From the NCBI GenBank assembly GCA_030602315.1, contig JAUVZY010000019.1, forward strand, positions 1-64,000: a DNA stretch of 64,000 bases, written 5' to 3'. Made by a program: the position numbers and the translations under genes. Below are positions 42,019-50,321 of the stretch, piece by piece. The notes beneath the pieces were generated by a model. It was given only the letters and a program-made list of their open reading frames with translations, was not told the origin of the DNA and did no database searches. Source of the DNA: Pseudomonadaceae bacterium. Its GTDB lineage: Bacteria > Pseudomonadota > Gammaproteobacteria > Pseudomonadales > Pseudomonadaceae. The stretch's first letter is position 1. Each line of letters begins with the position of its first letter.

Positions 42019-43176
42019 ATGAACATTTTCCGTTTTGCCCACCGTCTTGCGTTTCTTGTCCTGCTCGCGGTCGCCCCGGCGGCCTGGGCTGCGCCGGCCA
42101 TCCCGTCGCCGCCGCAACTGGCGGCCAAGTCCTATGTGCTGATGGATGCAGCCAGCGGGGAAGTCCTGATCCAGGAAAACGGCGATCAGCGCCTGCCGCC
42201 GGCCAGCCTCACCAAACTGATGACGGCCTATATCGCCACCCTGGAAATCAACAGGGGTCGCATCAGCGAGAGCGACATGGTCACCGTCAGCGAAAAGGCC
42301 TGGCGTACCGGCGGCTCGCGCATGTTCATCCAGGTCAACACCCAGGTATCGGTGGGCGACCTGCTGCACGGGGTGATCATCCAGTCGGGCAACGACTCCA
42401 GCGTGGCGCTCGCCGAGCACATCGCCGGCAGCGAGGAAGCCTTCGCCGACATGATGAACGCGGCGGCGCAGCGCCTGGGCATGCACAACTCGCATTTCGT
42501 CAACGCCACCGGCCTGCCGCACCCGGAGCACTACTCCTCGGCGCACGACATGGCCATCCTGGCGCGGGCGATCATCCGCGAAGATCCGCAGCACTATGCG
42601 ATCTACGCGCAGAAGGAGTTCGTCTGGAACAACATCAAGCAGCCCAACCGCAACCTGCTGCTGTGGCGTGACAACACCGTCGACGGCCTGAAGACCGGCC
42701 ATACCGAGGAAGCCGGCTATTGCCTGGTGGCTTCGGCCCAGCGTGACGGCATGCGCCTGATCACCTCGGTGTTCGGCACCAACAGCGAGCAGACCCGCGC
42801 CGCCGAAACCCAGAAGCTTCTGACCTACGGCTTCCGCTTCTTCGAATCGCGTACCTTCTATCAGGCCGGCACGCCGCTGACCCAGGCCCGCGTCTGGAAG
42901 GGCAGCGCCGATCAGGTGCGCGCCGGCTTGGCCCAGGATCTGACCGTGACGCTGCAGCGCGGCCAGGCCGACAAGCTGCAGGCGACCATGACCTTCGGCC
43001 AGCAGCTGGTGGCGCCGATCGAACAAGGGCAGGTGATCGGCAAGGTGGAGGTCAAGCTCGGCGACCAGCTGGTGCAGAGCACCGACCTGATCGCCCTCGA
43101 GGCGGTGGAGCAGGGCGGCTTCTTCCGCCGCATCCTCGATAGCATCCGGCTTTTCTTCTACGGCCTGTTCAACTGA
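42019..43176 (+). CDS. dacC: D-alanyl-D-alanine carboxypeptidase (PBP5/6 type)
   Basis: A 385-residue low-molecular-mass PBP that trims the terminal D-Ala of stem peptides. It has a signal peptide ending AAWAA near residue 25, active-site motifs S63-L-T-K66, S123-G-N125 and K225-T-G227, a beta-rich second domain, and a C-terminal amphipathic anchor ([18 protein letters not shown]). The start has GAGAAG upstream. Some annotations name it dacA. Confidence 0.95.
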   Translation: MNIFRFAHRLAFLVLLAVAPAAWAAPAIPSPPQLAAKSYVLMDAASGEVLIQENGDQRLPPASLTKLMTAYIATLEINRGRISESDMVTVSEKAWRTGGSRMFIQVNTQVSVGDLLHGVIIQSGNDSSVALAEHIAGSEEAFADMMNAAAQRLGMHNSHFVNATGLPHPEHYSSAHDMAILARAIIREDPQHYAIYAQKEFVWNNIKQPNRNLLLWRDNTVDGLKTGHTEEAGYCLVASAQRDGMRLITSVFGTNSEQTRAAETQKLLTYGFRFFESRTFYQAGTPLTQARVWKGSADQVRAGLAQDLTVTLQRGQADKLQATMTFGQQLVAPIEQGQVIGKVEVKLGDQLVQSTDLIALEAVEQGGFFRRILDSIRLFFYGLFN

Positions 43177-43216
43177 TCCATCGTCCCTTATCTGGCGGTA
43201 TGCCGCCCTGAGTGCC

Positions 43217-43492
43217 ATGAGCGAAGACATCCAAGCCCCGAAAATCGAGTTTCCCTGCGAGCGTTACCCGATCAAGGTGATCGGCGATGCCGGTGACGGC
43301 TTCGCCGAGCTGATTGTCGAGGTCATCAGTCGCCATGCGCCGGATCTGGACCGCTCGGCCATGGTGGTGCGCGACAGCCGCAACGGGCGTTTTCTGTCCG
43401 TGCAGCTGTTGATCACCGCCACCGGCGTCGAGCAGCTGCAGGCGATCCATATCGATCTGCGTGCCACCGGCCGCGTGCACATGGTGCTCTGA
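43217..43492 (+). CDS. ybeD: YbeD/DUF493 family regulatory-fold protein
   Basis: A 91-residue ACT-like alpha/beta protein of the DUF493 family. The family start [17 protein letters not shown] is clear, as is the end TGRVHMVL. It sits between dacC and lipB as in E. coli. A role in lipoate metabolism or PBP control has been guessed but is not established. Confidence 0.93.
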   Translation: MSEDIQAPKIEFPCERYPIKVIGDAGDGFAELIVEVISRHAPDLDRSAMVVRDSRNGRFLSVQLLITATGVEQLQAIHIDLRATGRVHMVL

Positions 43493-44148
43493 TGACCGGG
43501 ACGGTGCGTATTCGCCAGCTGGGCCTGGTGCCCTATGAGCCCACCTGGCAGGCGATGCAGCACTTCACCAACACCCGCAGCAGCGAATGCGCCGACCAGA
43601 TCTGGCTGCTCGAGCACCCGCCGGTGTTCACCCAGGGCCAGGCCGGCAAGGCCGAGCATGTGCTGTTCCCCGGCGACATCCCGGTGGTGCAGGCCGACCG
43701 CGGCGGCCAGGTGACCTATCATGGTCCCGGCCAGCTGGTGGTCTACCTGCTGCTGGACGTGCGGCGGCTGGGGATCGGCGTGCGCGAGCTGGTCAGCCTG
43801 ATCGAGCAGGCGCTGATCGACCTCCTGGCCGACTACGGCGTCCGCGCCGCCGCCAAGCCCGATGCGCCCGGGGTCTACGTGGACGGGGCGAAGATCGCCT
43901 CGCTCGGCCTGCGCATTCGCCACGGACGCTCGTTCCATGGCCTGGCGCTGAACGTGGACATGGACCTCGAACCGTTCCGGCGGATCAACCCGTGCGGTTA
44001 TGCCGGCCTGGCGATGACGCAGTTGCGTGACCTGGTCGGGCCGGTAGACTTCAACGATGTACTCGGGCGGCTGCGCGACAAGCTGGTGCAGCGTCTGGGC
44101 TATAGCGAACAGCAGACCCTTGCGGGCGGAATCGAAGATGAGCAGTGA
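43492..44148 (+). CDS. lipB: Lipoyl(octanoyl) transferase
   Basis: Transfers octanoate from acyl-ACP to lipoyl domains, the first step of lipoate synthesis. 218 residues. It has [20 protein letters not shown] (up to the strand end), the invariant Lys in [16 protein letters not shown] and a conserved Cys in [15 protein letters not shown]. The start overlaps the ybeD stop by one base; the end overlaps lipA by 11 bases. Confidence 0.96.
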   Translation: MTGTVRIRQLGLVPYEPTWQAMQHFTNTRSSECADQIWLLEHPPVFTQGQAGKAEHVLFPGDIPVVQADRGGQVTYHGPGQLVVYLLLDVRRLGIGVRELVSLIEQALIDLLADYGVRAAAKPDAPGVYVDGAKIASLGLRIRHGRSFHGLALNVDMDLEPFRRINPCGYAGLAMTQLRDLVGPVDFNDVLGRLRDKLVQRLGYSEQQTLAGGIEDEQ

Positions 44149-45112
44149 TACGCTAGACAAGCGCCCGGCGAAGGTCGAGGCCGGTGTCAAACTGCGCGGT
44201 GCCGAGAAGGTCGCGCGCATCCCGGTGAAGATCATCCCCACCGAGGAGCTGCCGCGCAAACCGGACTGGATCCGCGTGCGCGTGCCGGTGTCCCCGGAAG
44301 TCGAGCGGATCAAGCAGCTGTTGCGTCAGCACAAGCTGCACAGCGTCTGCGAGGAAGCCTCCTGCCCCAACCTCGGCGAGTGCTTCTCCGGCGGTACCGC
44401 CACCTTCATGATCATGGGCGACATCTGCACCCGGCGCTGTCCGTTCTGTGACGTCGGCCATGGCCGTCCCAAGCCGCTCGATGCGGATGAGCCGAAGAAC
44501 CTCGCCCAGGCCATCGCCGACCTGCGTCTGAAGTACGTGGTGATCACCTCGGTGGACCGTGATGACCTGCGCGACGGCGGTGCCCAGCATTTCGCCGACT
44601 GCCTGCGCGAGATCCGCGCGCTGTCGCCCAGCGTCAAGCTGGAAACCCTGGTGCCCGATTACCGCGGGCGCATGGACATCGCGCTGGACATCACCGCGAC
44701 CGAGCCGCCGGATGTGTTCAACCACAACCTGGAAACCGTGCCGCGGTTGTACAAGTCCTCGCGCCCTGGCTCGGACTTCGAGTGGTCGCTGGATCTGCTC
44801 GAACAGTTCAAAAAGCGCGTGCCGGGCGTGCCGACCAAGTCGGGCCTGATGCTCGGCCTCGGCGAAACCGACGACGAGGTGCTGGAAGTCATGCAGCGCA
44901 TGCGCGAGCACGACATCGACATGCTTACCCTCGGTCAGTACCTGCAGCCCTCGCGCAGCCACCTGCCGGTGCAGCGTTTCGTGCATCCGGACATCTTCGC
45001 CTGGCTGGCCGAGGAGGGGGAGCGGATGGGCTTCAAGAACGTGGCTTCCGGCCCGCTGGTGCGTTCCTCCTACCACGCCGACCAGCAGGCGCATGGCAGC
45101 AAGATCAACTGA
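44138..45112 (+). CDS. lipA: Lipoyl synthase
   Basis: A radical-SAM enzyme that inserts two sulfur atoms into octanoyl groups. 324 residues with the auxiliary cluster motif [12 protein letters not shown] and the SAM-cluster motif CTRRCPFC. The frame is open further upstream, but the conserved pseudomonad N-terminus and an ATG at 44138 set the start. It ends the operon and is followed by a strong terminator. Confidence 0.97.
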   Translation: MSSDTLDKRPAKVEAGVKLRGAEKVARIPVKIIPTEELPRKPDWIRVRVPVSPEVERIKQLLRQHKLHSVCEEASCPNLGECFSGGTATFMIMGDICTRRCPFCDVGHGRPKPLDADEPKNLAQAIADLRLKYVVITSVDRDDLRDGGAQHFADCLREIRALSPSVKLETLVPDYRGRMDIALDITATEPPDVFNHNLETVPRLYKSSRPGSDFEWSLDLLEQFKKRVPGVPTKSGLMLGLGETDDEVLEVMQRMREHDIDMLTLGQYLQPSRSHLPVQRFVHPDIFAWLAEEGERMGFKNVASGPLVRSSYHADQQAHGSKIN

Positions 45113-45133
45113 TCTGCGCTGTGTCGCTGAACC

Positions 45134-45175
45134 AAGCAAAGGCGCCGCTCGTCAGTTCGAGCGGCGCCTTTGCTT
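45134..45175. terminator. Strong terminator after lipA
   Basis: A perfect 18-bp stem (arms 45134-45151 and 45158-45175) with the 6-base loop tcagtt, flanked by A-rich and T-rich ends. It works as a classic rho-independent terminator for the cell-wall/lipoate series, and its symmetric A/T ends would allow use in both directions. Confidence 0.92.
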
Positions 45176-45206
45176 TTATGGGCACGAAAATAGCGTCGTT
45201 CATCGG

Positions 45207-45226
45207 TATTAGACGTTAGTCTAATA
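45207..45226. promoter_or_regulatory. 20-bp dyad, probable operator
   Basis: TATTAGAC-GTTA-GTCTAATA, a perfect 8-4-8 dyad in an AT-rich patch. It overlaps a plausible promoter (TTCATC at 45199-45204, TAATAT at 45222-45227, 17-base spacer) and lies 45 bases before the following gene. This is the layout of a TetR- or MarR-type repressor site. Which protein binds is unknown, and no regulator gene is adjacent. Confidence 0.6.
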
Positions 45227-45271
45227 TGAGCTTGCTTCTGGCAATCAAGGCTTAGTGAGGGCCAACGACCG

Positions 45272-45628
45272 ATGAACGAGTGTGAGTTACGTGCGCTACT
45301 GGACGATCTGAACAATACCGATTACCCCGCCGATGAGATGAGCCGCCTGGTGGTCACCCGCCTGGCCCGCCGCAACATCCGTCATCGGCCTATGCTCGGC
45401 CGCCTCACCTGGCAGGGCAAAACGCTGTCTCCCCACTTCTGGGTCGAGGTCGGCGACTACCTGATCGACTACTGCGCCCGCCGTGAGCTGGGCGCGCCGG
45501 CCGGCGTGCTGCGCAAGTCGGCAGTCGAGGCTTGCTACAGTGGCCAGGAAATCGTCATCGATGCCCTGCCGGACTACCTCTACGCAGTGCTGTTCAAGCC
45601 TGCGCCAGAGCGCAAGGCCGCCGCCTGA
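45272..45628 (+). CDS. Conserved hypothetical protein, 118 aa
   Basis: A small soluble protein I do not recognise. Its N-terminus is acidic and helical (ELRALLDDLNNTDYPADEM), and the middle is basic and then beta-rich (RHRPMLGRLTWQGKTLSPHFWVEVGDYL in two parts). The HFWVEVGDYLIDY stretch resembles the His/Asp strands of small transglutaminase-like proteins, but no catalytic Cys precedes it, so no enzyme call is made. No signal or membrane segment. It has its own operator-like promoter and a terminator, so it forms a single-gene unit. Confidence 0.65.
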   Translation: MNECELRALLDDLNNTDYPADEMSRLVVTRLARRNIRHRPMLGRLTWQGKTLSPHFWVEVGDYLIDYCARRELGAPAGVLRKSAVEACYSGQEIVIDALPDYLYAVLFKPAPERKAAA

Positions 45629-45647
45629 GACCCTGGCGTCCGACCTC

Positions 45648-45672
45648 GATGGCCCGCCTTGTGCGGGCCATC
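45648..45672 (+). terminator. Terminator after the 118-aa gene
   Basis: A perfect 10-bp stem (gatggcccgc / gcgggccatc) with a 5-base loop, followed by ttcgttt, sits 20 bases after the stop. The convergent hemerythrin gene ends just beyond it. Confidence 0.8.
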
Positions 45673-45678
45673 TTCGTT

Positions 45679-46077
45679 TCAGGTGCGGGTCAGGTGAGCG
45701 GCCAGCGCACTGTCCATGGTCCGGGCGTGCAGCGCGAACCACTGCGGCAGGCTCTCGCTGAGCCACGCCCGCGCCATGCTGCCGCGACCGGCCGCCGCAC
45801 GCTGGGCAAAGCGGTCCATGTCGCCCAGGGTGCGCTGGTGGTCGGCGCGGTGCTCGAGCAGGGCGGGAAAAGCCGAGGCCTGCATGCGCGCTTCTTCTTC
45901 GGCGAAGTGGGCGCGGGTGTGCTCGAACAGTCGGACGAACTGCTCGGCGAAGGCCGGACCCTGGGCTTGCAGGGTCTCGATGCAGAGCAGGAGGAATTCG
46001 CGGTGGGTGTGATCCATGTCGGCATGGCCCACCGCGTAGCGATCGAACGCGGCGAGCATCTCCTGGGCGGTCGGCAT
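45679..46077 (-). CDS. Bacteriohemerythrin
   Basis: A 132-residue four-helix di-iron oxygen-binding protein. The iron ligands fit the family pattern: a His near 18 and His25 (MDHTHREF), His57-x3-Glu61 (HFAEE), His76-x3-His80 (HRADH) and His117-x4-Asp122 (HARTMD). It has no sensor or signalling domain, so it is probably an oxygen store or carrier, or an oxygen supplier to oxidases. The start ATG is at 46077. Confidence 0.88.
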   Translation of the reverse strand: MPTAQEMLAAFDRYAVGHADMDHTHREFLLLCIETLQAQGPAFAEQFVRLFEHTRAHFAEEEARMQASAFPALLEHRADHQRTLGDMDRFAQRAAAGRGSMARAWLSESLPQWFALHARTMDSALAAHLTRT

Positions 46078-46141
46078 GACCTTTCTCCGTGTATGGGTAT
46101 TGCGCCAGCATACGGCAGCGCGCTGCCCATCACCACGCCGC

Positions 46142-46666
46142 TCAGCTGGCTGCGTCGGGATGCCCGTCGCGCGGCTGGATGGTCAGCTGCATCAGGGTGA
46201 TGTCCAGCCAGCGGTCGAATTTGCGGCCGACCTGACGCAGCTGGCCGACATGAATGAAGCCCAGCTGCTGGTGCATGTGTACCGAGGCGCGGTTCTCGCT
46301 CTCGATCACGCCGATCATCGCGTGCTTGCCAGCGGCGCGTGCCCGTTCGATCAGCTCGCGGGTGATGGCGCGGCCGATGCCGCCGCCGCGCTGGTCTTCG
46401 CGCACATAGACGCGGTGCTCGACGGTGTAGCGAAAGCCGTCGAACGGCCGCCACGGGCCGTAACTGGCGTAGGCCAGCACGCGGTCGTCATCCCCCACCG
46501 CGACCAGGACCGGGCAGTCCTGCTCCTTGAGGCTTTCGAACCACTGGCGGCGGTTTTCCAGGTCGACGGTCTTTTCGTTGGTCACCGCCGTCCCGCTGAG
46601 CACGGCTTCGTTGTAGATATCCAGGATGCCGGGCAGGTCCTTGTCGGTGGCGTCGCGGATTTGCAT
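46142..46666 (-). CDS. GNAT acetyltransferase, MddA/phosphinothricin-type
   Basis: 174 residues. The acetyl-CoA site is VREDQRGGGIGRAITRELI, and the start MQIRDATDKDLPGILDIYNEAV plus GYASYGPWRPF-like and TVEHRVYV stretches place it with L-methionine sulfoximine/sulfone acetyltransferases such as P. aeruginosa MddA, often annotated as phosphinothricin N-acetyltransferase. The ATG at 46666 has GGAGC seven bases ahead; a longer frame upstream is not needed. Confidence 0.85.
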   Translation of the reverse strand: MQIRDATDKDLPGILDIYNEAVLSGTAVTNEKTVDLENRRQWFESLKEQDCPVLVAVGDDDRVLAYASYGPWRPFDGFRYTVEHRVYVREDQRGGGIGRAITRELIERARAAGKHAMIGVIESENRASVHMHQQLGFIHVGQLRQVGRKFDRWLDITLMQLTIQPRDGHPDAAS

Positions 46667-46833
46667 GGTCGGGCTCCTTGCGTGGGCGCCTAGGCAATGG
46701 ATTGATGCAGACGCCCGCGCTTGGTTCCCCGGCATGCCGGAGCCCGGCGGCGAGGCGGCCTGGCATGCTTCGATGGTGCATCACTGGCACGCCGCTGGCC
46801 AGCGGCAATCGCGTGGCGCCGGCGCCGCAGTGC

Positions 46834-47385
46834 TCAGCTGTGCACCACCCAGTTCACTGCGCTGGCCGGCGCCGGTTTTTCGTCGAGTGAATGGATCAGT
46901 CCGGCGGCAATGGCTTCTTCCGGGTTGAGAATGCGTGGCGAGGCGGTGAGCAGGGTGGGGATGTCCAGTGGCTGCGCGGCGCCGCCGGTGCGTTCGTCGA
47001 CGATGCGCGCGTACAGGTAGAGGTCGTAATCCAGGCTCATCGCGTATTCGGACATCCGCGCGTGGTCGACCGAGCCATGCAGGCTCCAGTGGAACGGGTG
47101 GAACAGGAACTTGCTGTGCTGGCAGGCGGTGCGCTGTGCTCCGGCGAGGAAGATGATGTTGCCCATGGATTCGACGGTGCCCAGGTTGTGGGTGTGCACC
47201 GGGATCGGCAGCGACATCAGAAAGTTGTACATGGAAAATCCGTAGCTGCACTCGCCCCCCATCGTGGCCAGCTTGACCAGCAGGCACGAGGCATTCTGCT
47301 GCACCGCCTGGCTGCATTTGTCGATGAACTGGCCACAGGTGTGCGAATTGATCGGGGCGGTGAAGTGGATCACGTGGGTTGTCAT
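46834..47385 (-). CDS. Orphan ClpP-like serine protease
   Basis: A 183-residue ClpP/crotonase-fold protein. The oxyanion glycines are in KLATMGGECSYGF, the likely nucleophile is Ser73 in GTVESMGN, His96 lies in FLFHPFHW, and Asp130 could complete the triad (RIVDERTG). It differs strongly from housekeeping ClpP and has no Clp ATPase nearby. The ATG at 47385 has GGAGAAG six bases ahead. Cytoplasmic; target unknown. Confidence 0.8.
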   Translation of the reverse strand: MTTHVIHFTAPINSHTCGQFIDKCSQAVQQNASCLLVKLATMGGECSYGFSMYNFLMSLPIPVHTHNLGTVESMGNIIFLAGAQRTACQHSKFLFHPFHWSLHGSVDHARMSEYAMSLDYDLYLYARIVDERTGGAAQPLDIPTLLTASPRILNPEEAIAAGLIHSLDEKPAPASAVNWVVHS

Positions 47386-47537
47386 GAGCGGCTTCTCCGG
47401 CAGGTCATCGCTGGGCTGTCCGCCTGGCACAGGTACGCACCGGCTTCGCCTGGAGCGGGCCTGGGTCGGGGTAGCTATCCGCAGTTCGGCGGGCCAGCGC
47501 TATCGGCGGGTCGGTCAGGACGCAAGGTAAGGAGCGA

Positions 47538-47567
47538 GTAGGGCGAATCGCCGAGATGGCGTTCGCC
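47538..47567 (+). repeat. REP-like hairpin, divergent copy
   Basis: Begins gtagggcga and forms a stem (ggcgaa / ttcgcc at the ends, then cgcc / ggcg with one bulged T). It shares the gtaggg start, size and fold with the copies at 60149, 61533 and 61630, but the middle has diverged. Confidence 0.5.
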
Positions 47568-47597
47568 GCGCGTCTGTCGCGGGGCCGCCCCACGGGA

Positions 47598-47621
47598 GTG
47601 GAGACCCCGAAGGGTCTCCAC
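47598..47621 (-). terminator. Hairpin after the KGG gene
   Basis: A perfect 10-bp stem (gtggagaccc / gggtctccac) with a 4-base loop lies 7 bases beyond the stop of the minus-strand KGG gene. No T-run follows, so termination strength is uncertain. Confidence 0.55.
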
Positions 47622-47627
47622 CGCGGC

Positions 47628-47906
47628 TCAGCTCTTGCGGCCGCCGCCGTGGCTGTTCTGGCCACCTTTCTTGCCTGCTTCCGAGGCTTTTTCGCGGTCA
47701 TTGGCGAAGTTGCCGCCGCTGTTCTGACCGCCCTTGCGTCCGGCCTCGGCCGCACGCTCCGGATCGTTGGCGAAATTGCCACCGCTGTTGTGGCCACCCT
47801 TGCTACCGATCTCCTGGTAGAACTCCTTGCCGTGAGTGGCGGCGGTAGCTTCACCGCCTTTCTTCCCTGCTTCGCTGACGCTCATCTTGCCCTTGTCTTC
47901 AGCCAT
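47628..47906 (-). CDS. KGG-repeat stress protein (Con-10/GsiB-like)
   Basis: A 92-residue, very hydrophilic, Gly/Asn/Lys-rich protein with repeats of the pattern EAGKKGGxxSGGNFANDxxxA. Four KGG motifs are visible. This is the stress-induced Con-10/YciG family, usually under RpoS or general-stress control and thought to be a disordered desiccation or stress protectant. The start has GGAGGG four bases ahead. Confidence 0.88.
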   Translation of the reverse strand: MAEDKGKMSVSEAGKKGGEATAATHGKEFYQEIGSKGGHNSGGNFANDPERAAEAGRKGGQNSGGNFANDREKASEAGKKGGQNSHGGGRKS

Positions 47907-48123
47907 GAGGCCCTCCGATTATCAGGTCGCTGGATCAATGCCGGCGGTGAGCGAGCAACGTCGGCATCTTGTAAGTACTGAGTCAGGGGCTTGCTGGCCG
48001 TTTCATTTTTTCTCGCAGGCGCTGACGAGCGGTGGCCGCGGCCGGCGCCCGGCGCGGGCTGCGCGCGGCTTGCGGGGTGCTACGCGAGCCCCTAGCATCG
48101 CGGGTTTTCCCCAGGAAGACGCC

Positions 48124-48762
48124 ATGTCCCGCTCCCGTCAACCGTCTGCGCCGCGTGCTCGCCCGCGCCCTGGCGGGCCGCCTGCGCCGCGCCGAGTGGC
48201 CAAGCCGGCGCCGGCCGAGCCGCGCCTGTTGCTGTTCAACAAGCCATTCGACGTGCTGACCCAGTTTCGCGGTGGCGAGGGGCGGGCGACGCTGGCCGAC
48301 TATATCGACGTGCCCGGCGTCTATCCGGCCGGGCGGTTGGACCGTGACAGCGAAGGGCTGCTGCTGCTGACCAACGATGGGCACCTGCAGGCGAAGATCG
48401 CCGATCCCCGGCACAAGCTGGCCAAGACCTACTGGGTGCAGGTCGAAGGCGAGCCGAGCGATGAGCAGCTGCAGCGATTGCGCGACGGCGTCGAGCTCAA
48501 CGACGGCCCGACCCGCCCGGCCGAGGTGCGGCGGCTGGACGAGCCGATGCTGTGGGAGCGCGACCCGCCGGTGCGCTTTCGCAAGAGCGTGCCGACCGCG
48601 TGGCTGGAGCTGGTGATTCGTGAGGGGCGCAACCGGCAGGTGCGGCGCATGACGGCGGCGGTGGGGTTGCCGACCCTGCGCCTGGTGCGGGTGCGGATCG
48701 GTCCCTGGGCGCTGGAGGGGCTGGAGCCGGGGGCGTGGCGGGAGGTGCCGCCGCGCCTTTGA
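48124..48762 (+). CDS. rluE: 23S rRNA pseudouridine synthase, RluE type
   Basis: A 212-residue RsuA/RluE-family pseudouridine synthase without an S4 domain. The catalytic Asp lies in PAGRLDRDSEGLLLLTNDG, and REGRNRQVRRMTAAVG is the other family motif. The basic Pro/Ala/Arg-rich N-terminus (about 35 residues) is an added, probably RNA-binding tail. It would modify U2457 of 23S rRNA. The stop is 7 bases from the convergent globin stop. Confidence 0.87.
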   Translation: MSRSRQPSAPRARPRPGGPPAPRRVAKPAPAEPRLLLFNKPFDVLTQFRGGEGRATLADYIDVPGVYPAGRLDRDSEGLLLLTNDGHLQAKIADPRHKLAKTYWVQVEGEPSDEQLQRLRDGVELNDGPTRPAEVRRLDEPMLWERDPPVRFRKSVPTAWLELVIREGRNRQVRRMTAAVGLPTLRLVRVRIGPWALEGLEPGAWREVPPRL

Positions 48763-48769
48763 AGCGGGC

Positions 48770-49162
48770 TCAGTAGTAGGACTTGATCACCGCGATGCCC
48801 TGGTTGACCACTTCCTGCCAGGCGTCGAGGTCTTCCGCGGTCACCTTGGGATCATGCCGGCGGACGGTGCGCAGCAGCGCGCCGACCCACAGCCCGTAGA
48901 GCTCCGGGCGGATATCGAAGCCGGTCCGCGAGTGGCTGGCGCCGAGGGCGCGCAGCTTGGTATCCGGCATGCCGCGGGCGCAGAGCACCAGATTGAGAAT
49001 GCCGGCGCGCAGCAGATGCTTCTGCGCGCTCATGTCGGTTTTGGTGAACTTCTCGGCGATCTCCGGCGAGCTGGAGAGAAACTGCTCGTAGAAGTCATCG
49101 AAAAAGGTATCGCTGGCGCAGCAGCGACCGTAACTCTGCATGACCCTGTCAGCGGGGCGCAT
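48770..49162 (-). CDS. Globin family protein
   Basis: A 130-residue single-domain globin (group similar to globin-coupled or flavohemoglobin heme domains). It starts ADRVMQSYGRCCASDTFFDDFYEQFL and has the likely proximal His in LGASHSRTGFDI. There is no reductase domain. A role in NO or oxygen handling is likely. Two ATGs are adjacent (49165 and 49162); I chose the second because of the spacing from AAGGAG. Confidence 0.8.
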   Translation of the reverse strand: MRPADRVMQSYGRCCASDTFFDDFYEQFLSSSPEIAEKFTKTDMSAQKHLLRAGILNLVLCARGMPDTKLRALGASHSRTGFDIRPELYGLWVGALLRTVRRHDPKVTAEDLDAWQEVVNQGIAVIKSYY

Positions 49163-49212
49163 CATCTTCTCCTTGATTCGGCAGCAGGCTCCCTGCGGCG
49201 GCTCGGGTGAGT

Positions 49213-49416
49213 CTAGCTACCTTGCAGACCGCTGATAACCAGACCCTTGATCACGAAACCGAGTACGCCGAGGCCCAGCGCGAAGAACAGAACGAACGTG
49301 CCATAGCGACCGGCCTTGGACTGTTTTGCCAGATCCCAGACGATGAAGCCCATGAACGATACCAGGGCGACGATCAGCCCGGTCATCATCCAATATTCGA
49401 AAATTTCAGGATCCAT
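49213..49416 (-). CDS. DUF2788 small membrane protein
   Basis: A 67-residue inner-membrane protein with two membrane helices (about 10-30 and 42-64) separated by WDLAKQSKAGRYG. The ATG at 49416 is chosen because GGAGG lies seven bases ahead; in-frame upstream starts overlap that site. Family role unknown. Confidence 0.78.
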   Translation of the reverse strand: MDPEIFEYWMMTGLIVALVSFMGFIVWDLAKQSKAGRYGTFVLFFALGLGVLGFVIKGLVISGLQGS

Positions 49417-49545
49417 ACTCATCCCTCCCAAGCAAATGTCTCAGAGGGCCTCGCGAGGTTGCCGGCCACAGGCAGGTGAAAAAGCGCCCGGATTATATGA
49501 CCCGGTTGATGCAAATCAAATTCCTTTTTGTTTACCCGGTTCCAT

Positions 49546-50022
49546 TTATCGCAAGTGGGCCAGCGGCAGCTCGGTGGTCGAGATCACCTGGCGCAGCACG
49601 AAGCTCGAACGCACGCTCGACACGCCCTCGATACGGGTGAGGGTGCCCAGGAGAAACTGCTGGTAATGCTCCATATCCGGCACCACCACCTTGAGCTGGT
49701 AGTCGGCGTCCATTCCGGTGACCAGACTGCACTCGAGCACCTGCGGGCAGCGCCCGACCACGCTCTCGAAGTGCTCGAAGCGCTCCGGCGTATGCCGGTC
49801 CATGCCCACCAGCACGTAGGCGGTGAGCGTCAGGCCCAGTTGCTTGCGGTCGAGCAGCGCCACCTGGCGCAGGATCAGTCCGTCGTCCTCCAGTTGCTTC
49901 ACCCGGCGCGAGCAGGGCGAGGGTGACAGGCCGATGCGTTCGGCAAGCTCCTGGTTGGAAATGCGGGCGTCGTGTTGCAGGGCGGCGAGAATGTTCAGGT
50001 CGTAACGATCGAGTTTGCTCAT
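49546..50022 (-). CDS. Lrp/AsnC family transcription regulator
   Basis: 158 residues with an N-terminal winged HTH (DLNILAALQHDARISNQELAERIGLS, two helices with the turn at the Asn-Gln) and a C-terminal RAM/AsnC ligand-sensing domain (DYQLKVVVPDMEHYQQFL). The ATG at 50022 has GGAGC six bases ahead. No catabolic operon is adjacent, so the regulated genes and amino-acid signal are unknown. Confidence 0.9.
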   Translation of the reverse strand: MSKLDRYDLNILAALQHDARISNQELAERIGLSPSPCSRRVKQLEDDGLILRQVALLDRKQLGLTLTAYVLVGMDRHTPERFEHFESVVGRCPQVLECSLVTGMDADYQLKVVVPDMEHYQQFLLGTLTRIEGVSSVRSSFVLRQVISTTELPLAHLR

Positions 50023-50170
50023 CTGCGCGCTCCATTGGCGAATGATTGCGAGAAAAGCTCTTTGCGAGTTATTGGCTGCCAAAGAATGCCGTTCGTGCGC
50101 CTGTATTTGCAAACACCTGCTGTGCGCGCCGACCTATCATGCACGCACACCGTCACCGCAGTGGTTCGAC

Positions 50171-50220
50171 GACCGGCCCGCACCAGGGCCGGTCAGCCTG
50201 CCGCCAACCCGGCGACAGGC
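50171..50220. repeat. Two tandem hairpins between the Lrp and efflux genes
   Basis: First stem: gaccggccc / gggccggtc (50171-50179 and 50186-50194), perfect 9 bp. Second stem: 50196-50205 with 50211-50220, 9 of 10 paired. With the terminator at 50273-50312 they make three consecutive structures in a 299-base gap that has no gene. Possibly a small RNA or leader; expression unproven. Confidence 0.45.
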
Positions 50221-50272
50221 AGGATGCGCGGCTGCTCACGAGGCAGCCAGGGCCGGACCACGAAAGCGAGTG

Positions 50273-50312
50273 AACGAAAGAGGGGAGGCCAGATGGCCTC
50301 CCCTCTTTCGTT
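50273..50312 (-). terminator. Terminator of the cation efflux gene
   Basis: A perfect 18-bp stem (50273-50290 / 50295-50312) with a 4-base loop, 9 bases after the stop of the minus-strand efflux gene. A-rich and T-rich ends flank the stem on both sides. Confidence 0.85.
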
Positions 50313-50321
50313 GCGCGTCGC

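Noticed and set aside
45207..45226. Naming the dyad a NemR box.
   Set aside because: The known NemR site has the extra inner C and G (TAGACC/GGTCTA), and no nemR-nemA genes are adjacent. Left as an unassigned operator.
45272..45628. Transglutaminase-like enzyme for the 118-aa protein.
   Set aside because: Only the His/Asp-like strand is visible; no preceding catalytic Cys region is present, so an enzymatic claim is not supported.
46834..47385. Housekeeping ClpP.
   Set aside because: The active-site contexts differ (VESMGN rather than the ClpP ASMGA type), and clpP normally sits with tig, clpX and lon, none of which is here.
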